Part shown: in pieces, positions 9,288 through 18,450 of the stretch
How positions within the stretch are numbered: the first letter of the stretch is position 1
Layout of the letters: each line of letters begins with the position of its first letter
Source of the DNA: Aureimonas psammosilenae
Lineage (GTDB): Bacteria > Pseudomonadota > Alphaproteobacteria > Rhizobiales > Rhizobiaceae
Assembly: GCF_009176975.1 (NCBI RefSeq)
Contig: NZ_WEZG01000009.1
Location: forward strand, 62,001 to 126,000
Reading direction: 5' to 3'
DNA: 64,000 nucleotides
Notes under the pieces: model-generated
What the model saw: the letters and a program-made list of their open reading frames with translations, nothing else
Databases searched by the model: none
Told to the model about the DNA's origin: nothing
Made by a program: the position numbers and the translations under genes

Positions 9288-9787
9288 TTGACGATTTCGA
9301 TCTCGGTGAGCTGCCAAACGGATCGGCTATAATAAGTCTGATGCTGAAGCTCATTTCGGCTATCGAAGGGGAAGATCAGAAAAACCGGCCCTTTGTCTTC
9401 GACCGGCATTGTCTGACCGTTCTGCCGCGTCGCCAAAATAGCGTTGCCACCTGTGAGCTCGCTGACGTTGGCGTCGACGGAATAGTCATTCAACGCAATC
9501 AATCGGATATCCTGCGCTTTCACACCGAACGCGGCGAGGTAATCCTTCAGCGAAACGCCCGAGAACTTCACAACACCCTCGTGCCAGGGTGTTGTTGTTG
9601 AGAACGACGTCTGTGGAAGCGCATCGAGATCGGCGAGAGTGCTTCGGGCTTCACCATTGCGATCAGCTTTTCCGAAGGCACCCGTCAACGTGAGGATGGG
9701 GTCTTCTGCCCTCGCATCGGTCGCGGTTACGAAGATGGCGAAGCCGAGTGCTGTAGCTGTCGTGAGTAGATCGCGGCGGTTGATCAT
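9284..9787 (-). CDS. Periplasmic molybdopterin-binding-fold protein
   Basis: A 167-aa exported protein with a signal peptide (MINRRDLLTTATALGF, cleavage near ATDARAEDP). The mature part matches the small Oxidored_molyb (SUOX-like) fold: TPWHEGVVKFSGVSLKDYL, then IALNDYSVDANVSEL and FPFDSRNELQHQTYYS. I see no cysteine that could ligate molybdenum, so a binding or sensing role is more likely than catalysis. It is the first gene of a two-gene unit and overlaps the GGDEF-EAL gene by 4 nt. Coupling of this fold to c-di-GMP enzymes suggests it is the ligand-binding subunit of a sensor. Confidence 0.78.
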   Translation of the reverse strand: MINRRDLLTTATALGFAIFVTATDARAEDPILTLTGAFGKADRNGEARSTLADLDALPQTSFSTTTPWHEGVVKFSGVSLKDYLAAFGVKAQDIRLIALNDYSVDANVSELTGGNAILATRQNGQTMPVEDKGPVFLIFPFDSRNELQHQTYYSRSVWQLTEIEIVK

Positions 9788-10256
9788 GTGGACCCCGTAC
9801 GGATGGATGTCCGTACGTAGGCGGGGGCTATTAATTTAGATTATCTGGATCTGGCCCGGCTGAAACGGGCAGCCCTGATTTGCAAAAGCATGCATAATGC
9901 TCAGTGAATATGCCGATCAGATCCTACACTGGGCTTGTTCGAAAAAGATAGGGTTCCTGTATATCTGCGGGAAACAAAGGACCGAAAGCAGACAGGCCGC
10001 TTTTGGACGCATGGAACCTAAAAGCAGACGTTCGCCAAACGACCCTTTGCCAGTCTTTCGATGATGGGTGCCGCAACAGAAAGTGTTTATCGGCGTAGAT
10101 GGATTGGTTGCAAAAAGCGGTAAGGAGGAAGGAGATGGGCTCAACCGTACGGTGCCACTCAGCTAATTAGGGGCGGGTGCCGCTTTGTTACGCCAGGTTT
10201 CGAAGGAGCTGATGTGCTGGTGAGGGAGCGATGGACCGTAGGATAGGGCGACCCTT
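9788..10256. other. Intergenic region containing dispersed repeat copy 3
   Basis: A gene-free stretch between two minus-strand c-di-GMP loci. It contains ggaccgaaagcagacaggcc at 9979-9998, the third copy of the family, followed by aaaagcagacgttcgcc at 10019. Promoter elements for the 9787 gene should lie in its left part; no specific box is clear. Confidence 0.45.
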
Positions 10257-12647
10257 TTAGGCCTTCCGCTCTTCGGGTTCCTCGCCTGTCTGGTACGTCG
10301 CGAACGCTTGCGTGAACGAGCCGGCGGTCAGCGGCCTGCCAAATAGGTAACCCTGTCCTTCTGCAACGCGCTCCCGCAGGTAACTGGCCTGCCCCCGCGT
10401 CTCGATGCCTTCGGCGATCACCGCCAGATCGCAGCCTTCCGCCATTCGAACTACAGCATCAACGATAGCCTGATCCTTCCGATCGGTTTCGATCTCGCGA
10501 ACGAAGGAACGATCGATCTTCAGGCGGGTGATGTCGAGCTGCTTCAGAAGGGTAAGAGAAGCGAAGCCGGTGCCAAAATCGTCAAACGCGATCCCGATCC
10601 CCATGCGTCGCAAGCGTTTCAAATGCGCGGATACGGTGCGTTCGTTGCTCAAAACGATATTCTCAGTGATTTCGAGTTCCAGCGCTTCCGGCGCAAGCCC
10701 GCTTTGCCGCAGCGCATCCTCGACCTGCTCCACGAAGTCCGGCATGCGCAGTTGCGCCGCAAACAGGTTCACCCCGATGCGAAAGTCCGAAAGGCCGTTT
10801 CCGCGCCATTCCGCGGCCTGACGACAAGCCCTCCCCATGATCCAGTTGCCAACCGGGATCGCTAGATGGCTTGATTCTAGAACAGGTAGAAACGCTCCAG
10901 GTGCCAGCACGCCGGCATGTGAAGAGTTCCAGCGGATCAACGCCTCCGCTCCAACAACCCTGTCATCTAGAAGGTCGACTTGCGGCTGGTAGTAGAGTTC
11001 GAAATGACTGCTTTCCCAGGCGCCGTCCAGTTCGTGTGCCGTTTTGCTCCTTTGGCTTGCCGCTCGTTTCAATTCGGGCGTGAACAGGCGAACGCGTGCC
11101 CGACCGTTCTCTTTGGCGTCGTAAAGCGCAAGATCGGCCGCGGTCAGCATTTCACCCGCGTCGATTGGTTCCAACTGTGATGGCATGATGCCAACGCTCG
11201 CCGAGACATGGGCGACCTGTTGTTGAATTCTAATTGGCACCTCGATCGCCGAGATGATGCGCCGGCCAAGTGCAGCTGCCTCAACCGGATCTGCGCTTCC
11301 ATCGACTAAGATGGCAAACTCGTCGCCGCCAAGGCGCGATAGGAGGTGTAGTTCCCCTACGATCTCTCGTACCCGGTTAGAGACGACTTGGAGCACTTCG
11401 TCCCCACCGGCATGGCCAAAGGCGTCGTTGACACTTTTGAAGCCATCGAGATCAAACAAAAGCAAAGTGAAGGGCGTTCGAGAGACGCGGTTCGCCGAGA
11501 CCCGCTCGCCCAGAGCGTCGTGGAAGCAGGGGCGATTGGCGAGCCCAGTCAACGAATCCGAGAAGGCAAGCATCCTGATTCGTGCCTCGCTCCGGAGCCG
11601 CTCGCGCTGATCACGGAACGCTATTACTGTCTGCGGACGTCCGCCGAGGCGCACCGCGCTGCGAAGGATGCGGACCGGAGCACGCTTTCCACTCGCCGCG
11701 ACGATCTCTGCATCGGCCTCCTCGTGCTCCGGCACTTCAAGCGGATCGACGTCCGGTACGAGCGATGTAAGAAGCCGCCCTGTCAAATCCTCCCGGCGCA
11801 GTCCACAAAGCTTGGCGAGGCTGTCGTTCGCGGTCACGATCCGGTTGCCCTCGCATATCGCTAGTCCTTCCAAGGCGAGATTGGCGAGTTCCCCGAGCCG
11901 TATACGCTCTCGGCGCAAAGCTGCTTTCGCGTGAAGGGTCAAGCGCAGGCCGACGACGGCTGCCGCCAAGAGGGCAAAGCAAATCGCCGCGACGACCGGG
12001 GCGAGGACCTCAGGAGAAATAGCCATGCGGGGCAGTTGCACGCGAGGATCGAAATCGATCCGTAGAGCCGTCATGCCGCCAAGATGTAGCACCGCGATCG
12101 ACAGAAGAAGAAGCGGCGCACCGAGGGGCCGTAGCTTCCGATTGCGTTCGCCAGCGACAAGCAGGGATAGACCGAATAATGGCAGTCCGACCAGAATGGA
12201 GAATGCGACGAGACCAAGATCCCAACTCACCTTTCCTCGGACCACGTAGGCTGCTTGGCCGACATAATGAAGGAAGGCGACACCAACGCCGATGACGACT
12301 CCACCGGCGAAGCGCCTGGCCCGCCCGTGCCGACCGACCGTCATCGCCATTCCTGCGCCGATGCCGAGCACGACGAGAACCAACGAAAGCGTGGTTAGAA
12401 ACGGCTCAAAGCCTGATTGTATCCCCGGCCGAAACGCAAGGAGAGCGATCATATGCGTCGCCCAAGCGGTGCTGCCGGCAGCAAGGATACTGACGGCGGC
12501 CCATCTTCTGCCTAGGGCGCCTTCCGAACGGCCGGCGTGCTGCGCGATGGAGAATGAACCGTATACGCCGATAAGGCACACCGTTGCCGCCACGAGCAGC
12601 GTCGGCACGTCATGCGACGTTCCTAGGCAAGACAAAACCGATTGCAT
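10257..12647 (-). CDS. MHYT-like/PAS/GGDEF/EAL protein
   Basis: A 796-aa integral-membrane c-di-GMP protein. Seven hydrophobic helices span about 15-240 and carry three repeats of MHYT type (ATHMIALLAF, FLHYVGQAAY, VLHLGGMTAL). Each keeps the histidine, but the methionine before it is replaced by Thr or Leu. A PAS domain follows (about 255-345), then GGDEF (LGGDEFAILV) and EAL (GAEALIRW, DDFGTGFASL, KIDRSFVREI, AEGIETRG). MHYT domains are thought to sense metals or diatomic gases through Met/His ligands, so the substitutions may change the ligand. Both catalytic signatures are intact. The ATG at 12647 is followed directly by the first helix. Confidence 0.9.
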   Translation of the reverse strand: MQSVLSCLGTSHDVPTLLVAATVCLIGVYGSFSIAQHAGRSEGALGRRWAAVSILAAGSTAWATHMIALLAFRPGIQSGFEPFLTTLSLVLVVLGIGAGMAMTVGRHGRARRFAGGVVIGVGVAFLHYVGQAAYVVRGKVSWDLGLVAFSILVGLPLFGLSLLVAGERNRKLRPLGAPLLLLSIAVLHLGGMTALRIDFDPRVQLPRMAISPEVLAPVVAAICFALLAAAVVGLRLTLHAKAALRRERIRLGELANLALEGLAICEGNRIVTANDSLAKLCGLRREDLTGRLLTSLVPDVDPLEVPEHEEADAEIVAASGKRAPVRILRSAVRLGGRPQTVIAFRDQRERLRSEARIRMLAFSDSLTGLANRPCFHDALGERVSANRVSRTPFTLLLFDLDGFKSVNDAFGHAGGDEVLQVVSNRVREIVGELHLLSRLGGDEFAILVDGSADPVEAAALGRRIISAIEVPIRIQQQVAHVSASVGIMPSQLEPIDAGEMLTAADLALYDAKENGRARVRLFTPELKRAASQRSKTAHELDGAWESSHFELYYQPQVDLLDDRVVGAEALIRWNSSHAGVLAPGAFLPVLESSHLAIPVGNWIMGRACRQAAEWRGNGLSDFRIGVNLFAAQLRMPDFVEQVEDALRQSGLAPEALELEITENIVLSNERTVSAHLKRLRRMGIGIAFDDFGTGFASLTLLKQLDITRLKIDRSFVREIETDRKDQAIVDAVVRMAEGCDLAVIAEGIETRGQASYLRERVAEGQGYLFGRPLTAGSFTQAFATYQTGEEPEERKA

Positions 12648-12749
12648 CGAAGGCCTCCGATGCAGGCACGATAGACAGGAGCATTTAAAAACCTTCCTAC
12701 GCCGTACGCCGCCGTCAGCAACAGGATGGTACGGAGCGGCGCCAAAATG

Positions 12750-14030
12750 TCAGAAGGCGAATCTCAAGCTACCGTTGAGCGCATAAACGAGATCGTCGCC
12801 GACCGTCGCCTCGAACAATGCGCCGTCCGAAAGCGTCTGTGCGCCGCTTGTCCAATAGCCTATCAAGCCACCGAAACGCACTTCGCCAATCCCTTGTTTG
12901 AAAGATATGCCACCCGAAAGCGTGTAAAGGTCCGTATAAGTCGTTTCTGCTCCGGTAGACACACCGCTGTCGAAACCAACTGAGGCGAGCACGGATATGT
13001 TGTCAGCAAGGACACGGCCGAAACCAAGACTTGCCGTGTAGCCGTCTCGCCAGTGAAACGGCATGCTGCTTCCGGGCGCGTCGCCGATCCACGAAACGAA
13101 CTCGCGGTTAGTGCTCCAATCCGTCCATCGAAACGAAGCGGTAAGCAACGTGCCGGGCGCGATGCCCGACTGAAAACTCAGACCAAGGTTTTGTGGGCTG
13201 ACGACGTCGTTCAAGTTGAAGGCTTCCGGGATCGGCAGCGATGATCCGAGAGGTAAGGGCCCAGGCACGTCGAGGAGGCCGACGCCGGGTGCGACGATAA
13301 ACGGCGAGCCGGCGAGGACGCCAGAAGCCGAGCCGTTGGGCGATACGTGCGTGGTCTGGGAGCGGTAAAGGACCTGAGCGCGAAGCGCGATGTCCGGGAT
13401 CTCATAGGCGAAGCCTGTGCGAAAGCCCGGGCTTAAGCCATCCTTCGCCTTCGCCTCGATGCTGGCCGGCAGGTAAACAGGCGCTAACCCGAAGGGTGTT
13501 TGGACAGATCGAGCGCTCGGCACAACTGTCAAGCTCGAAGCCGAGAAGTCGAAGTTTTCGGCATAGAGACCGCCGAGGAGACTGAAACGCTGGCGACCGA
13601 CGTCGTAGCTGCCGCGGCAGGTGCCGGCTACTTCATCAGAGTTGAATTCCATTTGTTGGTTGCGCGATCCAAATGGCGAAGCAGCAGGGGCTGGTAGGGC
13701 CCCGCCAGGCGAACCCGTATAATCCGCCTCGGCAGCAAAGGCGCGGACATAAGTAGCAACGCAGGCCAAACGGTCGCCGCCGAACTTAACTGCCACCGAG
13801 GGGACTTCGTAGTCCCCCGTATAGGTTCCGTAGTCGCCAGCGACGCCACTGATCTTATCGAAACCGCGCGCCGGGTTGATGTAGGACAGGCCGAAGCGGC
13901 TGGCAAAACTACCTGACTCATACAGGAGATCAGTGTCGGCTTGGCCGCGTTGGAAACCACCGGCATGTCCGGCAGAGACCGCTCCAAACAGGGCGATGCA
14001 TGCGAGCGGAATGCAGCTGAACTTGTCCAT
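12750..14030 (-). CDS. FadL/OmpP1/TodX-type outer-membrane channel
   Basis: A 426-aa beta-barrel of the FadL family, which lets hydrophobic molecules such as long-chain fatty acids or aromatics cross the outer membrane. A signal peptide (MDKFSCIPLACIALFGAVSA, cleaved after GHAG) is followed by an N-terminal hatch-like segment and alternating barrel strands. GLSPGFRTGFAYEIPDIALR and RWTDWSTNREF with DGYTASLGFG are typical FadL strand signatures. It ends LNGSLRFAF, with the terminal phenylalanine expected for BAM assembly. ATG 14030 is chosen because the upstream in-frame TTG at 14042 would put residues ahead of the signal peptide. It is monocistronic. Confidence 0.85.
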   Translation of the reverse strand: MDKFSCIPLACIALFGAVSAGHAGGFQRGQADTDLLYESGSFASRFGLSYINPARGFDKISGVAGDYGTYTGDYEVPSVAVKFGGDRLACVATYVRAFAAEADYTGSPGGALPAPAASPFGSRNQQMEFNSDEVAGTCRGSYDVGRQRFSLLGGLYAENFDFSASSLTVVPSARSVQTPFGLAPVYLPASIEAKAKDGLSPGFRTGFAYEIPDIALRAQVLYRSQTTHVSPNGSASGVLAGSPFIVAPGVGLLDVPGPLPLGSSLPIPEAFNLNDVVSPQNLGLSFQSGIAPGTLLTASFRWTDWSTNREFVSWIGDAPGSSMPFHWRDGYTASLGFGRVLADNISVLASVGFDSGVSTGAETTYTDLYTLSGGISFKQGIGEVRFGGLIGYWTSGAQTLSDGALFEATVGDDLVYALNGSLRFAF

Positions 14031-14204
14031 GGCGAAGTCCAAAGCGTCGCAGCGGCTTTGGGCCGTTCAGATCCGACGTGTTTCCTCAGTTCGCTATCGT
14101 GGAAGAACTGGCTTACGCGAACATGGCCACGCCAGTAAGCTGCACGCTCTCGAGAACGCGTCGTCACGCGGATAGCAGCAGATTGCATTGAGCGGTTACT
14201 GCTG

Positions 14205-14257
14205 CGGGCCGAAAGCGGAAGGCCGGCTCTGGCGACGGCTTCACGAATAGCTGCCGT
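14205..14257 (+). repeat. Dispersed repeat, copy 4
   Basis: gggccgaaagcggaaggccg at 14206, then tagctgccgt at 14248. It has the same core and the same trailing box as copy 2 and lies in the gene-free 14031-14399 stretch. Confidence 0.5.
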
Positions 14258-14399
14258 TTTCCTCACGACTTTTCTCAGCCGTTCAGGACGCTGAAGCGCA
14301 TTGCTGGTGGGAGATGTCCGTCAGTCGTGTCCTTCCTACTGTCCAAGCGTTCCCACATCGGCAATGTATAGGACGCGAACCGGCCATGATGTTTCGCGG

Positions 14400-15185
14400 C
14401 TAGATCGACCGTGCTGGCAACGGCAGCGCGACAACATTATCGCCAAGGTCGAGTTCGGCACTGATCGTGAGATCGCGGCCACGGCGCTTCGCTTCGTAAA
14501 GCGCCTTATCCGCCCGGGCATAGCTCGACATCACGTCGTCCTGTCCGATTCGAGCGAGGCCGATGCTGGCCGTCACTTTCAGACCCTGCGGCAGGGTAGA
14601 ACCGCCGATGTTTTGCAGCTTCACGCGCAGCCGATCGCCCACTCGTAGAGCTTCGCTAGATGACATGCCGTTCAGCGCGAGCGCGAATTCCTCGCCGCCT
14701 ACCCGACCGACGAAATGAGGTGCACTCATCCCGTCGCGCAACGACCGGCCGACCTCGGCGATGACGTAGTCGCCGACAAGATGGCCATATGTGTCGTTGA
14801 TCCGCTTGAAATGGTCGATGTCGACGACGCCGAGCGTCATGTCGGCACCGCTCGCCTTGGCGCGATCTAGAGAAGCGAAGAAGCCGCGTCGGTTCAGAAG
14901 CCCGGTCTGGATATCGGTGATGGCAAGCGTCTCAAAACGTTCTTTGAGTTCAAAGAGCCGCAGATTCGATCGCGCCAGCAAGCCGAGAAACGTCAGCGAC
15001 ATCGCCGCTGCGATCAGCGTCGTTTGAATGAACGATGGCCAGATGCGGTCAGGCTGGGTGTAGAGATTGACCAAGGCATCAACGCCATCGGTCACTGCGA
15101 CGATGCCGAGCGTCGCGACCGTCACCTTGACCCCCATTTCCCGGCGGCTGCGGATAGCGGTGAAATTGGCGAACATCGAGTGCAT
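14400..15185 (-). CDS. Membrane-anchored diguanylate cyclase
   Basis: A 261-aa protein with two transmembrane helices (about 21-40 and 52-70) and a cytoplasmic GGDEF domain (about 90-255). The active site reads VGGEEFALAL, an accepted GGEEF variant, and DALTG is replaced by DIQTGLLNRRGFF. There is no clear RxxD inhibitory site five residues before it. It should make c-di-GMP from GTP. It is the third c-di-GMP gene in 8 kb and lies 30 nt downstream of a degenerate PilZ-like ORF on the same strand. Confidence 0.9.
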   Translation of the reverse strand: MHSMFANFTAIRSRREMGVKVTVATLGIVAVTDGVDALVNLYTQPDRIWPSFIQTTLIAAAMSLTFLGLLARSNLRLFELKERFETLAITDIQTGLLNRRGFFASLDRAKASGADMTLGVVDIDHFKRINDTYGHLVGDYVIAEVGRSLRDGMSAPHFVGRVGGEEFALALNGMSSSEALRVGDRLRVKLQNIGGSTLPQGLKVTASIGLARIGQDDVMSSYARADKALYEAKRRGRDLTISAELDLGDNVVALPLPARSI

Positions 15186-15215
15186 GGTTGAGAGGTCCCG
15201 GAATGAGGGGGAATC

Positions 15216-15392
15216 CTAAGCCAGCATTATTGAAAAGCGTTGAACGAGAAGGCGCGGAAAAAGACTTACGTGGCGACCTCGACGGATCATGAATTCGCAT
15301 TTGGCAGCATGGACGCTGATCCGGACTACCATACCGCGTCCAAGGTCGGGGCGTCGGCGATCTGCGAAATCTATCTGCGTCCTGCGCAGCAC
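15216..15392 (-). pseudogene. Possible truncated PilZ-like ORF
   Basis: Read from a GTG, about 58 residues begin VLRRTQIDFADRRRPDLGRG, continue VVRISVHAAKCEF and end VQRFSIMLA. The order of features resembles small alphaproteobacterial PilZ proteins (basic start, I-x-F strand, V-R-x-[IL]-S, A-[KR]-L/C-E). The C-terminal strands that complete the barrel are missing. A PilZ remnant directly upstream of a diguanylate cyclase is plausible, but the match is weak. Confidence 0.25.
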
Positions 15393-15797
15393 AATGGCGC
15401 CGGTATCTAACGCGGAAGAATGAACCTTGGACCTAATGGAAGGACAGCGTGTGAGTTGCCGCTCACAAATTTCAGCCGTTGTGCCATCATCGGGTTGAGC
15501 CGAACTTTGGCGGAGGAGCGGCACCATGGACCCGGTCGAGTGAATAGTCGGCCCTCCCGGCTAGTCAAGGACGAGTTCCAAGCCGGACCGGTTTCGGACC
15601 GTCCGTTTTGACGCATTAGTGGGGAAAGCGAACCGTTTGCGAACATCCATTGCAGCCGTGAGGACACATTCTTCCTTGCAAACCACGGCAATCAGCAGGA
15701 AGTAAGTGCGTAATCTTATGAATTCCCCAAGCCTCCAGCGTAAAAATCTTGCAAATATCTAGCGACAAGACCGATCTACGGTGAGGAGAAGTCAAGC
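15393..15797. other. Intergenic, no supported feature
   Basis: About 400 nt between the c-di-GMP cluster and the MFS gene. ORFs here on either strand lack ribosome-binding sites and plausible composition. No repeat or hairpin of note was seen. Confidence 0.4.
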
Positions 15798-17153
15798 TTA
15801 GGGATTCAAGGCATCACTCTCTTCAATGTTCCTAATCGCCGACCTTCGACTGGTGAACAGGGCTACAAGCGTGCACGCCGCGCCTGAAAAAAGGTAGGCG
15901 CCAACCGACCAAAGGCCAAAATTGGTCGAAAGAAACAAGGCGGCTAAAGGCGCGAAGCCCGCCCCGATCAACCATGCCAAGTCCGATGTGATTGCCGCTC
16001 CCGTATAGCGAAAGCGCTTGGGAAAGGCGGAGGCGACTGCGCCGGAGGACTGGCCGAAAGCTAGACCGAGAAGCGCGAAACCGAGGATCATGTAGATTGT
16101 CTCGCCGCCCTGACCCTGTGCGAGAAGCCGCGGCGCGAAGAGGCTGAAGGCTCCGATCAAAGTTGCCGAAACGCTGAGGAGCTTGCGCCGCCCGATCCGG
16201 TCCGCCAGCATCCCGGATGCGATGATGGCCAGAAGGCCGACGGCGGCCCCCGCCATCTCGATCGCCAGGAAACGCACCGGCGAGCCATCCCTGAACAGGG
16301 TGACGAAGGATAAGGGAAACACGGTGACGAGGTGAAACAGGGCCGAGCTTGCGAGCGGCACGAAGGCGCCCAGGAGCACCGTCCGGCCTTGCGCGCGCAG
16401 CGTCTCAAGGACCGAAATGGGTAGAAGCTCGCCAGATTCGAACAAGCGCTGGAATTCCAACGTCGCCACAAGGCGCAGCCGCGCGAACAGCGCCACCGCA
16501 TTGATCGCGAAGGCGACGAAGAACGGGTAGCGCCATCCCCAATCGAGGAAATCTTCCTGTGAAAGCGTCACGAGGAAGAAGCTGAAGAGGCCCGCTGCCA
16601 CGATGAGGCCGAGCGGTGCGCCGAGCTGGGGTATCATGGCGTACCAGCCTCGCTTCTCAGCCGGCGCGTTCATCGCCAGAAGCGAGGGCAGACCGTCCCA
16701 CACGCCGCCGAGCGCCAGCCCTTGGCCGATGCGAAAGAGGGCCAGCAGGATGGCTGCGCCCGAGCCGATCTGGCTGTAACCGGGCAGGAACGCCATCGCC
16801 ATGGTGGAGCCGCCGAGCAGAAACAGGGCGATAGTCAGCTTGGTGCCGCGACCGTGGCGCCGGTCCACCGCCATGAAGATGAGCGACCCGAACGGGCGTG
16901 CCACGAAAGCCAGCGCGAAAAGGGCAAAGGAGTAGAGGGTGCCGGTCGCCGCGTCGACATAAGGGAAGACCAGCGAAGGAAACACCAGAACCGACGCGAT
17001 CGCGTAAACGAAGAAGTCGAAGAATTCGCTGGTACGGCCGATCACGACGCCGATCGCGATCTCGCCGGGCGAGATCTTGTGTTCGCGCGCGCTGAGGAGC
17101 CGCGCGTCGCGTTCAAGAGGCGTCGAGTTCGCCGCGGGATGAATGGAGCTCAC
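15798..17153 (-). CDS. MFS transporter, MHS (metabolite:H+ symporter) type
   Basis: A 451-aa, 12-helix inner-membrane carrier. GRTSEFFDFFVYAIASVLVF near the N-terminus and ARPFGSLIFMAVDRRHGRG, the loop 2-3 MFS signature, are characteristic of the MHS subfamily. ASGMLADRIGRRKLL is the matching loop 8-9 motif. The substrate is unknown; the family takes up organic acids, betaines and osmolytes. It diverges from cyoABCD, an arrangement often seen in Rhizobiales, with a 138-nt gap that contains a perfect inverted repeat. Its physiological link to the oxidase is not understood. Confidence 0.88.
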   Translation of the reverse strand: MSSIHPAANSTPLERDARLLSAREHKISPGEIAIGVVIGRTSEFFDFFVYAIASVLVFPSLVFPYVDAATGTLYSFALFALAFVARPFGSLIFMAVDRRHGRGTKLTIALFLLGGSTMAMAFLPGYSQIGSGAAILLALFRIGQGLALGGVWDGLPSLLAMNAPAEKRGWYAMIPQLGAPLGLIVAAGLFSFFLVTLSQEDFLDWGWRYPFFVAFAINAVALFARLRLVATLEFQRLFESGELLPISVLETLRAQGRTVLLGAFVPLASSALFHLVTVFPLSFVTLFRDGSPVRFLAIEMAGAAVGLLAIIASGMLADRIGRRKLLSVSATLIGAFSLFAPRLLAQGQGGETIYMILGFALLGLAFGQSSGAVASAFPKRFRYTGAAITSDLAWLIGAGFAPLAALFLSTNFGLWSVGAYLFSGAACTLVALFTSRRSAIRNIEESDALNP

Positions 17154-17185
17154 TGTCGCCCTTTAACTTCGAGCCCGTTTGGAAC

Positions 17186-17212
17186 GGGTGTCACGGATGT
17201 CTCGTGACACCC
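17186..17212. promoter_or_regulatory. 10-bp perfect inverted repeat in the MFS/cyoA divergent promoter
   Basis: gggtgtcacg and cgtgacaccc separated by 7 nt. It sits centrally in the 138-nt divergent gap, about 80 nt upstream of cyoA. It has no T-tract, so an operator or leader hairpin is likelier than a terminator. The cognate regulator is unknown; RegA, encoded in the same cluster, is one candidate. Confidence 0.45.
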
Positions 17213-17291
17213 TGCCGCGAAAGCGACGGACCGGGGGATTGGGCAAAATGTCCAATGTCTGGACTGGGGCCCCGCGTTTAGCCAACGGAGC

Positions 17292-18383
17292 ATGCGCTCT
17301 TTCCTTTCCCGCGCGCCCGGCGGCGCGGCACGTTTTCTCGCCGGTCTGACGCTCGCCGCGCTTGGCGGCTGCAACACCGATGTGATGTTCCCGACAGGGG
17401 ACATCGCGCTGCAGCAGCGCAACCTGATCCTCGTGTCCACGGCCCTGATGCTTCTCATCATCGTGCCGGTCCTCGTGATGATCGTCGTCTTCGCCTGGCG
17501 CTACCGCAAGGGCGCCGGGGCGACCTACGACCCGCATTTCGACCATTCCACTTCGCTCGAACTGCTGATCTGGTCTTGCCCGCTCCTCATCATCATCTGC
17601 CTCGGCGCGCTGACCTGGTCGAGCACCCATCTCCTCGACCCCTTCCGGCCGCTGGAGCGCTTGTCGGCAGGGCGTCCGATCCCGGCGGGAAGCGAGCCGC
17701 TCGATGTCCAGGTGGTCGCCATGGACTGGAAATGGCTGTTCATTTACCCGAGCCTCGGCGTGGCGAGCGTGAACGAGCTCGCCTTGCCGGTGGACGTGCC
17801 CGTGCGCTTCTCCCTCACCGCGACGAGCCAGATGAACACTTTCTACGCGCCGACCCTCGCCGGCATGATCTACACCATGCCCGGGATGCGCTCGATGCTC
17901 CACGCGGTGATCAACCAGCCGGGCGAGAGCTGGGGCTATTCCGGCAACTATACGGGCGCCGGCTATTCGCACATGCGCTTCCGCCTTCGCGGCCTCGATC
18001 AGGCCGGCTTCGACCGCTGGATCGCCGACGTGAAGAACGCGCAAGGCACGCTGGACGCCGCCCGCTATGTCGAGATGGTGCGCCCGAGCCAAAAGGAGCC
18101 GGCAGCTTACTTCGGCTCGGTCTCGGACGGCCTGTTCGACAAGGTGCTGAACCGCTGCGTCGAGCCCGGCAAGCCTTGCGAGGCGGCCACCATGAGCCAT
18201 GACGGCCACCATGGTATGACGCCTTCGCACGAAGCCGAGCCGATCACCGGGTCCAAGCCCGTGCCCGCCTTCGAGAAGGCGCCGGAAGACAAGGGATCGG
18301 GACCGAACGTCACGAAACCGGCTCCTCCAGAATCGGCGCCCGGCCAGCTCGATCCCGGCAACCCGCAAAATCGCGGAATGTAG
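17292..18383 (+). CDS. cyoA: Cytochrome bo-type ubiquinol oxidase subunit II
   Basis: A 363-aa lipoprotein subunit of the proton-pumping quinol oxidase. A lipobox (LAALGGC, Cys27) anchors it, and two transmembrane helices (about 47-70 and 92-113) precede a periplasmic cupredoxin domain (about 130-290). That domain contains the [18 protein letters not shown] and [18 protein letters not shown] stretches typical of CyoA. The CuA cysteine/histidine ligand cluster of cytochrome c oxidases is absent, as expected for a quinol oxidase. The C-terminal 75 residues (His- and Pro-rich) are a variable tail. It is the first gene of cyoABCD, 67 nt before cyoB. Confidence 0.96.
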   Translation: MRSFLSRAPGGAARFLAGLTLAALGGCNTDVMFPTGDIALQQRNLILVSTALMLLIIVPVLVMIVVFAWRYRKGAGATYDPHFDHSTSLELLIWSCPLLIIICLGALTWSSTHLLDPFRPLERLSAGRPIPAGSEPLDVQVVAMDWKWLFIYPSLGVASVNELALPVDVPVRFSLTATSQMNTFYAPTLAGMIYTMPGMRSMLHAVINQPGESWGYSGNYTGAGYSHMRFRLRGLDQAGFDRWIADVKNAQGTLDAARYVEMVRPSQKEPAAYFGSVSDGLFDKVLNRCVEPGKPCEAATMSHDGHHGMTPSHEAEPITGSKPVPAFEKAPEDKGSGPNVTKPAPPESAPGQLDPGNPQNRGM

Positions 18384-18450
18384 TTTCCATCGCCTCATCC
18401 TTTTCGCCCGCCGCTTCGCCGCGAGGGTCCCGCCAATCGGGTCGCAATTC

